The notes: a model not told the origin generated them from the letters alone. A DNA stretch of 60,000 nt from Mesostigma viride (GCA_009746045.1 RPFO01000164.1:3255874-3315873), one strand, 5' to 3'; shown: positions 35,761-46,395, numbered from the stretch's first letter. Numbers and translations: made by a program.

Positions 35761-38700
35761 ATGGTTGGACATAGCAGGCTGATTCCGCCTTTGAAGGGAG
35801 CGTCGGTAGACTTGTTATCTGTTTCCTATGACGGGGAGGCAATGCTTGCCATCTTGGCCAACTACCTGCATGCGGAGAAGCTTTCTTACACGTTGGAAAT
35901 GATGGAACTGGAGTTGAAGGCGAAGAAAGGAGTTTCAGTTGAATTGCTTCGCCAAGGGTGCTCCACAACTTACCAGGAGCACCTAGCACTCGCGCTCGCC
36001 AGCCTGCAGGCCAGCGCTCCGCCAACGGCAGATGCGGCGGGCAAGAGTGGACATCCTTTGCCGACAGACGCCGCCTCTCGGGTAAGCACGGTTGTTGCTT
36101 ACAATGCTCGCTGCTGACCGGTTATGCAAATGGCATTCTCAGGGTTTCTGAATGGCCCCGCTGCAATGCATATGCATGTGCTAGTCGCCACCCCGCAGTG
36201 GTTTGATTGCTGCATTAGCAGCGAAACGTTTAGTTTAGTTCACACAACCATCCGTAGTCTGTCCGGTAGCTGCAATTGGAAATGTTTGTCTGGTGTTTGC
36301 CACACATGCTGTGTTTCCACACCGTGCGACAAGGGTGTCTGGTGCCTGCGCCTGTGCCTGAGCAAGTGTTGGCTATCATGCTTGTTAGGACCCGCAAGTG
36401 TTGGCTATCATGGTTGGTAGGATCCGCAAGTGTTGGCTATCATGGTTGGTAGGATGCGCAAGTGTTGGCTATCATGCTTGTTAGGATCCGCAAGTGTTGG
36501 CTATCATGCTTGTTAGGATCCTGCAGTCCCAATCGATACCAGGGTGGTGAATCTGCTTCGTGAGCTTGCGCCAACTGTACCACCCAGTCACTTGCATGGA
36601 AAGCTAACCTGACAAACTCCGAGTGGCTCAGCTTGTGCCAGGTTGCACAAACCTAGATCGCGCAAAACTAAGATATAAAGATAAAATAATTAACGCGAAG
36701 AACCTTCATCGTTAATCATGTTGACTAGGCACTCGTGGGAAAATACAGAACTCCCCTTGATCTAATCGAGATCTCTGTTTTTTTTTTCTCCCCTGCTCTT
36801 ACTGGAAGCTTACCTTACTGGCATGCGCTGGTTGTCTCATCGATAGCTTACATCCATTCGCATTCCTGTGGGGCCTTTGACAACTCACTGCGATAGAAAT
36901 AAAAATATATGACATGCTTTCTTGGAGCTTGGTGACTTTCTCCCTTGCTTTCATGCATCTGCACATCCCTGGCTGTCGTGCTTGGTCCACAATCAAAAGT
37001 GAGGCATATGCGATGCAGACAGCTGTGTGCAGCTAGATTTGTCTCCCACTCATCAGTGTGTCTTCCACTCAAAGGAGCTGTAGCCAGCATGAGAGTGGGT
37101 TCACTTTCCTCGATGCGACGTGAAAGGCAGGATGCAGCAATGCAGGACAGTGTACTGGCATCTCAAACTATGCTGGGCGCTGCCGTGTCAAGATAGCCCA
37201 TTCCAGCACGTTCCGATTCTGTTTGCCACAAGCATAACATTCTGCTTCATGTTTACGCATCCTGCTCCTTTGCCTGCTCGGTCTAGCGTTCGCACACGTA
37301 CGCGGTGCGGTTTGATTGACCTGGTCTGCCTGCGTTTCCGCCTCTGTCCCCTTTCCCATGTCTATGACGGGCTACTACGATGCTCAGAGTCCCCGCGCCC
37401 CCCCCTGTCAGGGAGAGCCCAGGGCGCGTGCCGATGCAGCCGTGCCTCCCACGGCCCCGCTGTCACCCGCCCCCGGTGCGCGCCCGCAGGCTGGTGGGGG
37501 CACCGCCCCGGTGGCTGGGAACATGGCTCCCAGCCACGCCCAATCTGCCATGCTGTCTGCCGGCACGTACCCTTTGGTCCACCTCAAGGCCCTCTTAAAG
37601 GATGGCATCGCTGCCATGCTCCGTGGCTGCGATGCCGGGCAGCCCTGCTTTGACGTCGGCCAGTGGACGTGGCGGCCCGCCGGTGGTGACACCTGCCCCA
37701 GCGACGCGCAGCGTAACCTGGCCGTAGAGCGAGCGATGCTATTGGTCGGCCTGAACGCGCTGACGTCCAGTAACGGGCCACCCTCTCAGGCAAATGAGGA
37801 AGGCGGGGACGGGGCGAACTCCCCCCCGCCGGCTGTTGACGGAGGGCAGGTGAGCGATGCAGATCGTGCGGCCGCGAAGCGTGCTGTGGCAGATGCGCTG
37901 TCCAAGGCGGTCGTGGCGGATGCCAGCATATCGCGGATCACGGCAGTGATTTCCAAGCTCGTGCGCACGATGGTGGGTCCTGCTGACATCACCAAGGTCC
38001 GCAGCGGATGCTTTACCTGCGTCGAAAACCATGATGGCGCTGTCGTTGCCCATCCCCTTGCACGAGCAGTCCCACCTTCAAGTTTGCCATCACTTGCCCT
38101 GGAGCCTGGAAGACATTGTCCAGGAGTTGACCCTGGCCCCCTCTTGGTCCCTCCCTCAGTCCCTGTGGCCGTGGTCCCCGCATCGGCAGGTGCCGGTGCC
38201 ATGCCAGCCGGAGCGGGTGCCCTTGCCGGGCCGGGAGTGTCAGAACCCAGTGGGTCGACAGCGCGCCGGGAGGATGCAGCTCATGAAATTGTAACTCGAG
38301 TCACAAGTGTCCTTCAACCGGGGCTACCCACGGCCAACCGTGCGGTCGAGCTCATGGTCGGCGGGGCTGGCCCTGTCCCCACAGAATCCCCACCGGCTGC
38401 GAGGCACATCCCGAGGGGTGAGTCCCCACCGCCAGCAAAACGGCAGAGAGGTCGCCCCATTGGCGACCAGGTGCCAGAGCCTACCCGCCTGGCAGAATCG
38501 GTGCATGGTCGAGGCGATGCCCCCTTGCCTGTCGCCGGGCAGGCCGACAACCGTCAAGGGGATGCCGGGGAGGGTGCCGTGGGACCCGTGTGGACGCCTG
38601 GGGGTAATCCGGTGGCAGCATCACCCATGCGGGCATCAGAAGGTCATTCCCGGGATGATTCCAGGGCAAGCATGGTGGCCATGCCGGATCAGAGGGGTGG

Positions 38701-41672
38701 GCAAAAACAGTCGGGTCAACAGACCGGCGATGCGTCCTTGGATGGCAGCGGGCCCGTACGAAACCCGGTTGTAGGCAGTGACCCGATGTCGGGTCAGAGA
38801 GGCCTGGTCCAGGCTCGTGACGGGCCCCACGGCGCATCCGTACAGGACGGTGGCATGTCTAGCCGTGCTGAATCTGGCGATGACGCCACACAGGTGGACG
38901 CGGTCGGAGCCAGGCTCTCGTCGCAGGTCCCAGGGGAGGGTGCCCATTCTTCTCATGCGTCCGAGGCACCTTGTCAGGAGACCCAGGCGATGGACGTGGC
39001 TTCTGATGACGTGGCGACGCAGGGGCTTGAGCCCACGGAGGAGATCGAGACGCAGGCGATGGAAGTAGGGGAGGAGGTGGAGCAGGAAGAGACGCAGCGC
39101 CTCGAGGCTGCGGTCGTGGAGACGACTCCGCAGGATGTACGGAATACCCTGGGAGAGAGGGTGGCGCCGGCGGTGGTGGGAGATCAGGGCCTGGGAACGG
39201 GAGAACTGGGTTTGGAGACGCAGAGGCTTGAGGAGTTGGCGGCGGGAAGTTTGCGAGAGGTCAATACTCAGGCACTGGACGCCGGCAGGGACGCGGAAAC
39301 TCAGAGCCTTGAAGCGTTTCCGTCGGAGGTCGTGGGGGCGGTGGAAACAGGAAGGCTTGACTCGAATATGGAGACGCAGCGGTTGGACGCGGACACGGAG
39401 ACTCAGTGGTTTGATGCCCCGGGGTTGGAGAGCTTGATATCCGATGCGCCGCGATTGGACAGCGCACAGCAGAGCGAGACGCAGCCCATGGAGGCGTGGG
39501 GCGCGGCAGATGTGCGAGGGGGGTGGCAGCGCGGGTAGGGGGGGGAGAGCCGCCCGCGGGGGCGGGCATGCCAGCCACGCGACCAGTGGGAGGAGCCACA
39601 CTGGACCGTGGTGCGGCGGGGCAGGATGTTCCAGGGGCAGGTGAGCGCCACCTGGCTTTTGTGGGCCATATGGTGGACTTATTGGTTTTTATTACGCGTA
39701 TAACACATATTGGTGTGTGCTGCCAGGTGTCTCACCTGTGTAGTATCATTGCGTTTTGAAGGTTCCTGGGAAGCACTTCCCCGGTCGCCACTGGAGGGCA
39801 TTCGTAGCAGAGTGTCATCAGTTATTACGGGCCACATTTGCTGCCGGTTCTGCCTATACTCTGACAACTGTGGTGCTGGGTTCTGAGCACAGATTATGAC
39901 CGGCCCAACACTGTCTTGTTTTTTTCTCAGTATCAGCCTAACAGGGAAGCCGGGTAGGCATGCGTGATTCTCGCGTCTCACCCTACTACTACCTACTGTA
40001 CCTACTCTACCTACTACCTACTGTACCCACTCTACCTACTACTACCTACTGTACCTACTCTACCTACTGCTACCTAATGTGCTCATGGCTGGCTTGCCCG
40101 TTGGGGCGGCTGGTACTGATTGTGGTCCTCAGTTGACTTTTCACCAATTCTTGTTCTCGGCACTGCAGGGGCCACGAGCTATCCATGGGCGCGCCCTGGT
40201 GTGGAGGTGGTCCACCGCACCGCTGGGACCCAGCCAGGTGTCATACTGCGCATGACGCTGGTGAGTGATGGTCCCGGGCTCCTGGCGGTTCCCTCCTTTG
40301 TGTTGTGCATGGCTATCCTTTCTGAGCTGCGCTGGTTGTCTCATCGATCCTCTCAAGGACACCGGTGAGGCAGGGATCACCATCGTCCGGCGCTACTAGC
40401 GGACCAGTTTTGTCCCTGCCCTGTTTGTCATGTGCACGCTGCCTAGTCCACCCATACCGAGTGCCGACCCACCAACATCAGCTAGGCATGCGTTGCTTTT
40501 GTAGTAGCCATTCCGTGTCGGGCGATGTCTTGTTGTGTGAGTGGTATGGGGAGATTACGAATAATGTTGAGCGGGGGGATACCACTGAGGCGGCGCGCCA
40601 TTATGTAAGTAGAAACCCGTGGCTGTTTTGCTCGACATTTCCCCACCAGAGACCGCGAGCAGGTTGCAGCTCCCCTTGCACTCCCTTTCCCTTTGTTGGA
40701 GAAGGAAGGTGATATGGCTAACACGTATAAGAGAAAGAGTCATTGAGAAAGTTGAACTGTTGAAGTTGGAGTATGGTGGCAGCATGGCCCAGTTTTGTAT
40801 CGTAATGCACACGCGCTTGTTAGGTTCAACACATTTACAATTAATTTACCTTTTTTATTCAAGGGTATCGAAGGGAAAAGTGTTGCCTGGCTTTCTCCAA
40901 CTCCCACATCCTTTTTTCAGCCGTTTTGTTGGCAAGGAATGAGGAACTCTTGGTGAGGTTAACCCTGATCGATGCTTGCCAATCTCGTGGTATGTTTAGA
41001 AGAATTTAAGGCCTTTTAGTGATACCCAATATTTTTATGCCATCAGCCCTTTCTGGCAAACGGCCCTTAAATATATCCACACAGCAGGGCAAGTATATAC
41101 ATGCTGTCACATTTCCACCTTCATTCATTTCCATCTTCCTGAACGACTCGACAGACGACAAACGTGGATAAGTTAGCAGCAGGCTCGAACTGCCATAGTC
41201 CAGATTCTCCAGATGTCTTGCCTGCGCTGGTTGTCTCATGGACATACATTATGTTGCATGCATTTCAAATACGTCGCTGAATGCAAAGTTCAAGTTCTTT
41301 TTTAGCTCACCGTTGCTGAGTAAATATAACTCCTGCTTTTTTTTTGGAAATTTAATTTCAAGTTTTGTTGAACTTACGGTTGCTGCGTAAATATGACTCC
41401 TGCTTGTCGGCATGTTCTGTATGCAGGATGGGTATGCGGTGTGTCGCTTCTCCCCGGGCCATGAAATGACGGTGCTGCCAAGCATGCTAGAGCCTGCTAT
41501 TCCCAAGAAAAATGACAAGGTGATCATCCTTGCCGGGAGTCTGCGTCACCAGACTGGGACGTTGCTAACCATTGAGGATGTAAACGGCGTGTCCAAAGGC
41601 AATGTCTTGGTGGGCAGCAACCTCGTGAAACAGGTTGATTTTCAAGACCTGGCCCGCTTGCGAGCACAGTAG
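35761..41672 (+). CDS. LisH-like / TQ-cluster / SPT5-like KOW protein, 4 exons
   Basis: Exons: 35761-36081, 37388-39640, 40169-40260, 41427-41672; about 970 residues. Residues about 18-60 (DGEAMLAILANYLHAEKLSY, then TLEMMELEL) resemble a LisH helix pair such as in FOP/TONNEAU1 proteins. A long Pro/Gly/Ala-rich middle follows. Residues about 635-810 hold ten TQ motifs of the form (E/A/N)TQx(L/M/F)(D/E). The last 110 residues match the C-terminal KOW region of the elongation factor SPT5: PGVEVVHRTAGTQPGVILRM, LEPAIPKKNDKVIILAG, TGTLLTIED and VDFQDLARL. The NGN domain and the other KOWs of SPT5 are absent. The frame is kept only if one base is added in the G6 run at about 39518-39523; the phases of the next two junctions then fit exactly. 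The true start could lie in an upstream exon. The function is unknown; a transcription or DNA-damage role is inference. Confidence 0.7.
36363..36522 (+). repeat. 32-bp tandem repeat, 5 copies
   Basis: Units begin CAAGTGTTGGCTATCATG, in the first intron of the TQ/KOW gene. They differ at two or three sites. Confidence 0.93.
39983..40078 (+). repeat. ACCTACT-rich short tandem repeat
   Basis: Imperfect repeats of TACCTACTGTACCTACTC in the intron before the first KOW exon. Confidence 0.8.
41095..41242 (+). repeat. Dispersed repeat R2, copy 1 (TQ/KOW gene intron 3)
   Basis: About 145 bp homologous to 45.43-45.57 kb, ending in CCTGCGCTGGTTGTCTC. The same terminal core is found at 36821-36840, 40327-40342, 46011-46020 (partial), 46028-46053 and, inverted, at 44405-44444. 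Confidence 0.8.
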
Positions 41673-42033
41673 ACTGGCATGGCGCCATTTGTGGGAACTC
41701 CCATGCAAGGAGTTTGCAACCAAATGGAAAGATCTTTGCAAGTGTGTGTGGCCACAGCTTTTCCTTACCTTTTCCTTACGTGTATTCATCTGGACACACA
41801 ATCGGTTTATGTCATGCTAAGTGAGATCAGGTAGATACATCAGATAGACTAGCTGGCACCAAGCCCGCCCAGCCTGGGCGATATGTCCTCACCTGGCGTG
41901 CCCCCGGCCGCGCGCGGCAGGGCCGCCACCCGTGGACTTTTCGTGATAGACTCGGCATGGACATGTGCTACACTAGACGTGAAGGGCTCACCCCCGAGCA
42001 GCCTCCTGGTTTGTCTGTAATATGGAGGCAGAT

Positions 42034-43856
42034 TAATTAGTTAATTAATTAAACTCGTGCTCCCGTTGGGGAGTCACGGAGCACCGGAGTGCTTTTAATC
42101 CCTGTGTGTGCACTACAGGAGAAAGGGCAGAGACCTCCAGTCTCCTTCATGCCAAAGGCATGCCACAGCCGCAATCAGGCGCGCTAGCTAAACTGACACG
42201 CTAACGATCCGGCAAACTGTGGGTGCAATAAGACCCATGTAAGCGTAGCATAACAAGTATATAGCGTGGGCAAGTAATCTGAACATAGCCAGGGCGTAGC
42301 ATGGCTGTACTAGGACTAGGCTAAGGCTATGGCTGGTTGTGTACTGTGCGTTGGCGGCACGTGACTAGGTGTGTTGGCACAGCTAGGCAAACATTCTAGG
42401 CATGGCTGCCGTAGCGGCAGTGACTCCAATGGTTACAAGCTAGGGCTATTGCTATTCTAGATAGCCCGCTGGGGGCGTCCACATCTAGTTGTGGTTGATC
42501 ATCAGGTCCCCGCCCCTCCAGTACACCTTGGGCTTCTGGGGGTCTGCTTATGGCGGAGGTATTCCGGCCACAGGTCGCGTCGCTGCTGTTGCTGAGCGGG
42601 GGTTAGGTCGTCATCCAGCGTCCAGGTGAGGTCGTGCAACCGCTTGCGACGAGAGAGGAACCGCTGCTTATCCTCAGGGGAGAGGAAGGTGAGCAGGACT
42701 GGTGGGGTGGCCGCCTTGTCCCGTGAGTGGGGAAGGCGGGGGCACCCACGCAGTTCTACCTCACCTACCAGGCCCATGAGGGTAAGAAGCTGGTTCTTGA
42801 GCTCGTCAGCAAGGGAGGTTGACGTCTCACCTGGCTTCTGGGGGAAGCGACGTAGCACCACTCGGCACTCGCGGCGAGCGCGATCGGTGACCTCCCGTTG
42901 CTGGGCCTGGCGGTGGTCCTCCAGCTCCTGGAGCTTCGTGGCGATGGCGTCGGTGGTGGAGGCGGTCGCTGACCGCAGAAGGTCCGCATAGGAGAGCGGG
43001 AGGTCACCAGCATCCTGCCGGGGTGGCTGGGAGGCAATGGTGGCCGTCTGCTCCGCTAGCTTTGGGACCTGTGTGGCCAGGGCCTCGGTGTGGGCGGTGA
43101 TGGCCTCAAGCTTCTTCATGAGCACGCCGCACTTGCCCTCCACCTGGTTAAGGCGAGAGACAAGTGCAGCATGCGTTTCCGAAGCCTGCGCCGCGGTGTG
43201 TAGCGCCGTGAACTGTGGTTGTAGCTTGCATGTGGACGACCTTGGTTTCCACGTTGGAGACCCGGGCCTCGACCGTGTTGAGCGTGGTGTTCAGCGAGGT
43301 CATCTTTTCGGCCAGCGGCCAGGTCACGTGCTCCTCCAGCACTGCGCGGATGTCATCCTTGCAGAGGGAGGATGGGGCTGCCGGCTGTGCGGGGCCTGGG
43401 GCGTTGAGTGCGTTCCAAAGTGCTCTGGTGATGTCGCCGAAGCTGCTCTGGTAGTAGCTGGTCAAGATAACCGTGCGTTGGCGGGATTCGTCACAGGTGT
43501 AGAGCCAGGACGTGTCGCGGTAGTCGATAGCCGTCCCCCCTCTCCAGGCCACAAAGAGCTTCCGCTCCTGTGTGAGGAACTGGAGAACTTCGACGACTTC
43601 CTGCGGCGACAGCTTCTGCCACTCGAGGAGGGTGAACATTTGGTCGCCGGGCAAGAATTTGCTCCATTTGTGGCGATCGTGGCATGGTTTCTTGGGCTCA
43701 GGCGAGGCGCTTGGCGATGGGTCTGCTGGCGGTGAGTTGGCGAGCCCAGGCGGCTGGGCAAGAACGATGGCAAGAGGGTTGGGCTGGGAGCCGGTAAGCT
43801 CCTTTTCCAAACCCCGTTTTAGGGGTCGTCATAGCTGCTTGTCACGTGATAACTTC
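42034..43856 (-). mobile_element. ORF1-only L1-like retroelement, second subfamily, 1.8 kb
   Basis: Flanked by the 10-bp duplication GGAGGCAGAT (42024-42033 and 43857-43866). On the minus strand it has a 46-bp 5' UTR, ORF1 (43810-42485), a 3' UTR of about 430 bp, a hairpin with outer arms GTGCTCC/GGAGCAC (42057-42084) enclosing CTCCC-GTTG-GGGAG (42060-42073), and a TTAA tail (42034-42053). There is no ORF2. ORF1 and the 3' UTR are only distantly similar to those of the 22.6-kb element, so this is a separate subfamily with the same layout. Confidence 0.87.
42485..43810 (-). pseudogene. L1 ORF1p-like gene with two frameshifts
   Basis: The N-terminal part reads from the ATG at 43810 to about 43190 (Pro/Ser-rich start, SKFLPGDQMFTLLEWQKL, an ILTSYYQSSFGDI block and the start of a coil). 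A one-base shift near 43190 moves the coil, RRM-like (CRVVLRRFPQ, PPVLLTFLS) and C-terminal parts (WTLDDDLTPAQQQQRR) to another frame. A second shift near 42530 precedes YWRGGDLMINHN and the stop at 42485-42487. It would be about 436 residues long if both were sequencing artefacts. Layout matches the intact copy at 23.1-24.4 kb. Confidence 0.8.
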
Positions 43857-43929
43857 GGAGGCAGATGGTGCGCAAGGATAGATGGCAAGTAGTGATGAAG
43901 GAGACCACCCCCAAGCCTGTGGGGGCTCC

Positions 43930-44106
43930 GCGTGTGACCAAGTATGGCATTCATAGCGATTCGGGCCGCGGTGCCCACACCCCTGTAACTAGGACCTAGA
44001 TAGCTTATACCATCCATTCCATCCCATGCATGTTCCCCTCCCACTGAGGACTTATGCTCACGTGATCGACGCAGTCACGTGTCTACTAATTAATTATTAA
44101 TTAATG
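43930..44106 (+). repeat. Dispersed repeat R3 ending in a CACGTGA hairpin and TTAA tail
   Basis: The sequence TAGGACCTAGATAGCTTATACC onward to the hairpin at 44059-44081 is the inverted counterpart of 17.10-17.20 kb (shared blocks GTTCCCCTCCCACTGAGGAC, CTTATGCTCA). It ends in TTAA-type repeats (44087-44105). Confidence 0.7.
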
Positions 44107-44263
44107 CTAAGTAAGACGACTACTCCTGGACGTATGATGCCAAGTTAAGGCTACTAGCCTGTGACAAATTCCAAGGGCATGTGAGCCATTGCACGTAGTA
44201 CTGTGCAGACACACTTGATAAACAAAATTGTACTACTCCATAAATAATATAAGCCAATGCTGT

Positions 44264-44344
44264 AATTAACTACTATCCGCTGCTTGCCGAGCTATTAATT
44301 AATTAATTAATTAATTAACTACTATCCGCTGCTTGCCGAGCTAT
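44264..44344. repeat. 32-bp direct repeat flanking a pure TTAA tract
   Basis: Two identical 32-bp copies (44264-44295 and 44313-44344, core CTACTATCCGCTGCTTGCC) enclose only 17 bp of TAAT repeats. It has the form of an insertion made of retroelement tail alone plus its target-site duplication, although slippage is also possible. Confidence 0.85.
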
Positions 44345-44652
44345 AGGTCCATGATGTATATACTGAGCCTGGACACTACCTACTGCATACAGCTAGATCC
44401 ATGCAGAGACAAACAGCGCAGGCCAGAAATCTGGAGAATGCGGACACAGCTAGCTATAGGTCAAGTTGTCCATGCACAATTATTTCCTTACTGCGGCACG
44501 TGGGTGCACCAATACAAAGTAAAGGATCGAACCTTAATTCAACCCCTCTAGACAACGCTGTTTAGATAGACGTGGTAGTCATGCTGTTAGATAGTGGTAG
44601 TAGGTAGCTGATATAGACTTAACATTACCCATAACAAGAAGGGCTGGCGTAC

Positions 44653-45006
44653 GTGGCTGTCTATGATAAGCGCAAGGATCCTAAATACCAGCAAATTCCT
44701 TTTATTCCTTACCCCGATATTCACAGTCTCCTTTCCCACACAGCAAAATATGGTGTTGTTCTTTCTCAGTTACATCGTTTTTCCCGTCTTTGTTCTTATC
44801 GTGTTGATCAGTTTCATCACGACTCTTGCATGTTGAACTCTTGCAGCGTTTATTGGTCTTGAAAAGACTATGACCGAGACATTATGCTCCGTCAAGTCCG
44901 ATGTTTTTTGCAACGTCACCCACATCTGTTCGGTGCTGCCCCTTGGCACAAGCTCTACAAACAGGTCGTGGACCGGCTGGATCGCATAGTATCTCCGCAC
45001 ATCTGA
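44653..45006 (+). pseudogene. Retroelement remnant (region C-terminal to a reverse transcriptase)
   Basis: One frame, broken by a TGA at 44860-44862, encodes VYDKRKDPKYQQIPFIPYPD and then YGVVLSQLHRFSRLCS, followed after the stop by a Leu/Arg-rich helix and VVDRLDRIV. The pattern YDKR...FP...YGVxxSQLxRxxRxCS is one I associate with the end of many animal and algal reverse-transcriptase ORFs; I am not sure which class. No catalytic YxDD motif lies in the window. Confidence 0.5.
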
Positions 45007-45427
45007 ACCCTGTGATGCCAGATCTCTTTTGCGGCCGTTCCGAGCTTGGCAAGTGCTGGATTCGTTGTCCACATCGTCGCGTCGCAGCAGCAACACGATG
45101 TTTTCTGGCATCCGCGGGCTTTTGGTTCCCGCCGCACATTTGAAAGTGCTGTCCTCCGGCTTTTTGCCTTTGCACCGTGTGCAGTTCTTGGACGTTTGGA
45201 ATCATGGCATGGCTAACGTGATGACTGACTAGCTACCTTTTCAGTGGTTTTCCATTTGCGGGTATTTCCTCGTAAATGGTGGGAGAGCGATCGCAGCAAT
45301 GGTGCTCACCAAGTTAGAGACACTCCCGGCCAGTTAGGCTCGAAACACACGCGCCCTGATCAAGCATGCTGTTTCCGACCCCACCGTCTAGGTCATCTAG
45401 TCGCTCTACACGTAAGCCAGCCATAAT
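45007..45427. other. No gene recognised
   Basis: A minus-strand open frame of 107 codons (45205-44882) overlaps the retroelement remnant; it has no motif I know. Confidence 0.4.
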
Positions 45428-45575
45428 TTCAATGCACAAGGATACACATTTCCATCACCATTCATCTTCATAATCCTGAACGACTCGAACACGCGGACAA
45501 GATAACGGCAGGCTCGAGCTGTACCATGGTCCGGATTCTCCCGATTTCTGGCCTGCGCTGGTTGTCTCCTTGATA
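45428..45575 (+). repeat. Dispersed repeat R2, copy 2
   Basis: Same orientation and order of blocks as 41.10-41.24 kb: ATTTCCATC, ATTCATCTTC, CTGAACGACTCG, GGCAGGCTCGA, then GGCCTGCGCTGGTTGTCTC. A further partial copy of the end is at 46.01-46.06 kb. Confidence 0.8.
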
Positions 45576-45640
45576 GATTCCCCTGGGCCAGATTAGACCA
45601 GTAGGACTGTTTGCACGGCATCCATCCACCCATCGGGGTA

Positions 45641-45692
45641 ATGCTCCGTGACTCCCCAATGGGAGCACAAGTCTAATTAATTAATTAATTAA
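45641..45692 (+). mobile_element. Retroelement 3' end with hairpin and TTAA tail
   Basis: Inverted counterpart of 16.84-16.90 kb: GGGGTAATGCTCC, the CTCCC-CAAT-GGGAG hairpin (45652-45665) and TTAA repeats (45674-45692). The preceding CATCCATCCACCCATC (from 45619) is the short version of the GGAT array seen there. Confidence 0.8.
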
Positions 45693-45749
45693 CCCCTCTA
45701 GACAACGATAAGGAGGAATCGATTGAGGGCCGGCGCCCTAGCTAGCTTC

Positions 45750-45850
45750 TCTCTGCACTGCCACAAGTGGGCAGGCCACAGAGCGCTCTATCCACAGCAT
45801 GGTGCCGGGTATGTCGCATGCAACACAGTGGGTGCAATACAGCCATATTC
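45750..45850 (-). repeat. Dispersed repeat R1, inverted partial copy
   Basis: Reverse-strand match to R1: CACTGCCACAAGTGGGCAGG, GCATGGTGCCGGG and CACAGTGGGTGCAATACA. Confidence 0.7.
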
Positions 45851-46308
45851 GTACCAGGATTAGTTGTCTCAAGTGCTTCATGCAATATTCCATACGCGTT
45901 TTCCGCGGCCCGGCACTGAACGCAAAGGTTTTCACCTTTGCGGAGTGTCTGATCAGAATATTCCATACTAGGCCTAGGCTGATCAACTTATACGCATAGC
46001 TGATTTCTGGCCTGCGCTGACTTATACCGATTTCTGGCCTGCGCTGGTTGTCTCTTTGATAGCTAGCTTATGTCCTAAATAAAAAGGTAAGGTACGTGGG
46101 CTCAAGACGTCGGCTAAGGCGCGCAAGCTGAATAGCTGATGGCCACCTAGGAGCTAGCCAATTAAAGCTTAATCTACAAAACGATCGACGTACTAGTAAA
46201 CGCTAGCTGATCGAGCTCATATCCTTCCAAGTGCTGTAATGCCTAAGCTACCCCGTTATTGTCATGTTGCCCACATATCTAGATTGCATAGTCAACAAGC
46301 TTGAATGC

Positions 46309-46395
46309 TCAATCCGGAGGGGGCTTCCACAGTTTGTTGTTGACATAAAGATCCCCGCCCCGCCAGTCCATGCACAGGGAAATATTCTTATGCTG
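46309..46395 (-). pseudogene. Fragment of the L1 ORF1p C-terminal domain
   Basis: Minus-strand reading gives DWRGGDLYVNNKLWKPPPD, matching the C-terminal YWRGG(D/N)L block of the 42-kb and 20-kb ORF1 copies. Only about 85 bp can be recognised. Confidence 0.65.

Noticed and set aside
38636-39601. Minus-strand open frame of 321 codons
   Set aside because: Antisense to the TQ-motif exon; its Arg/Leu-rich repeats mirror the TQ repeat.
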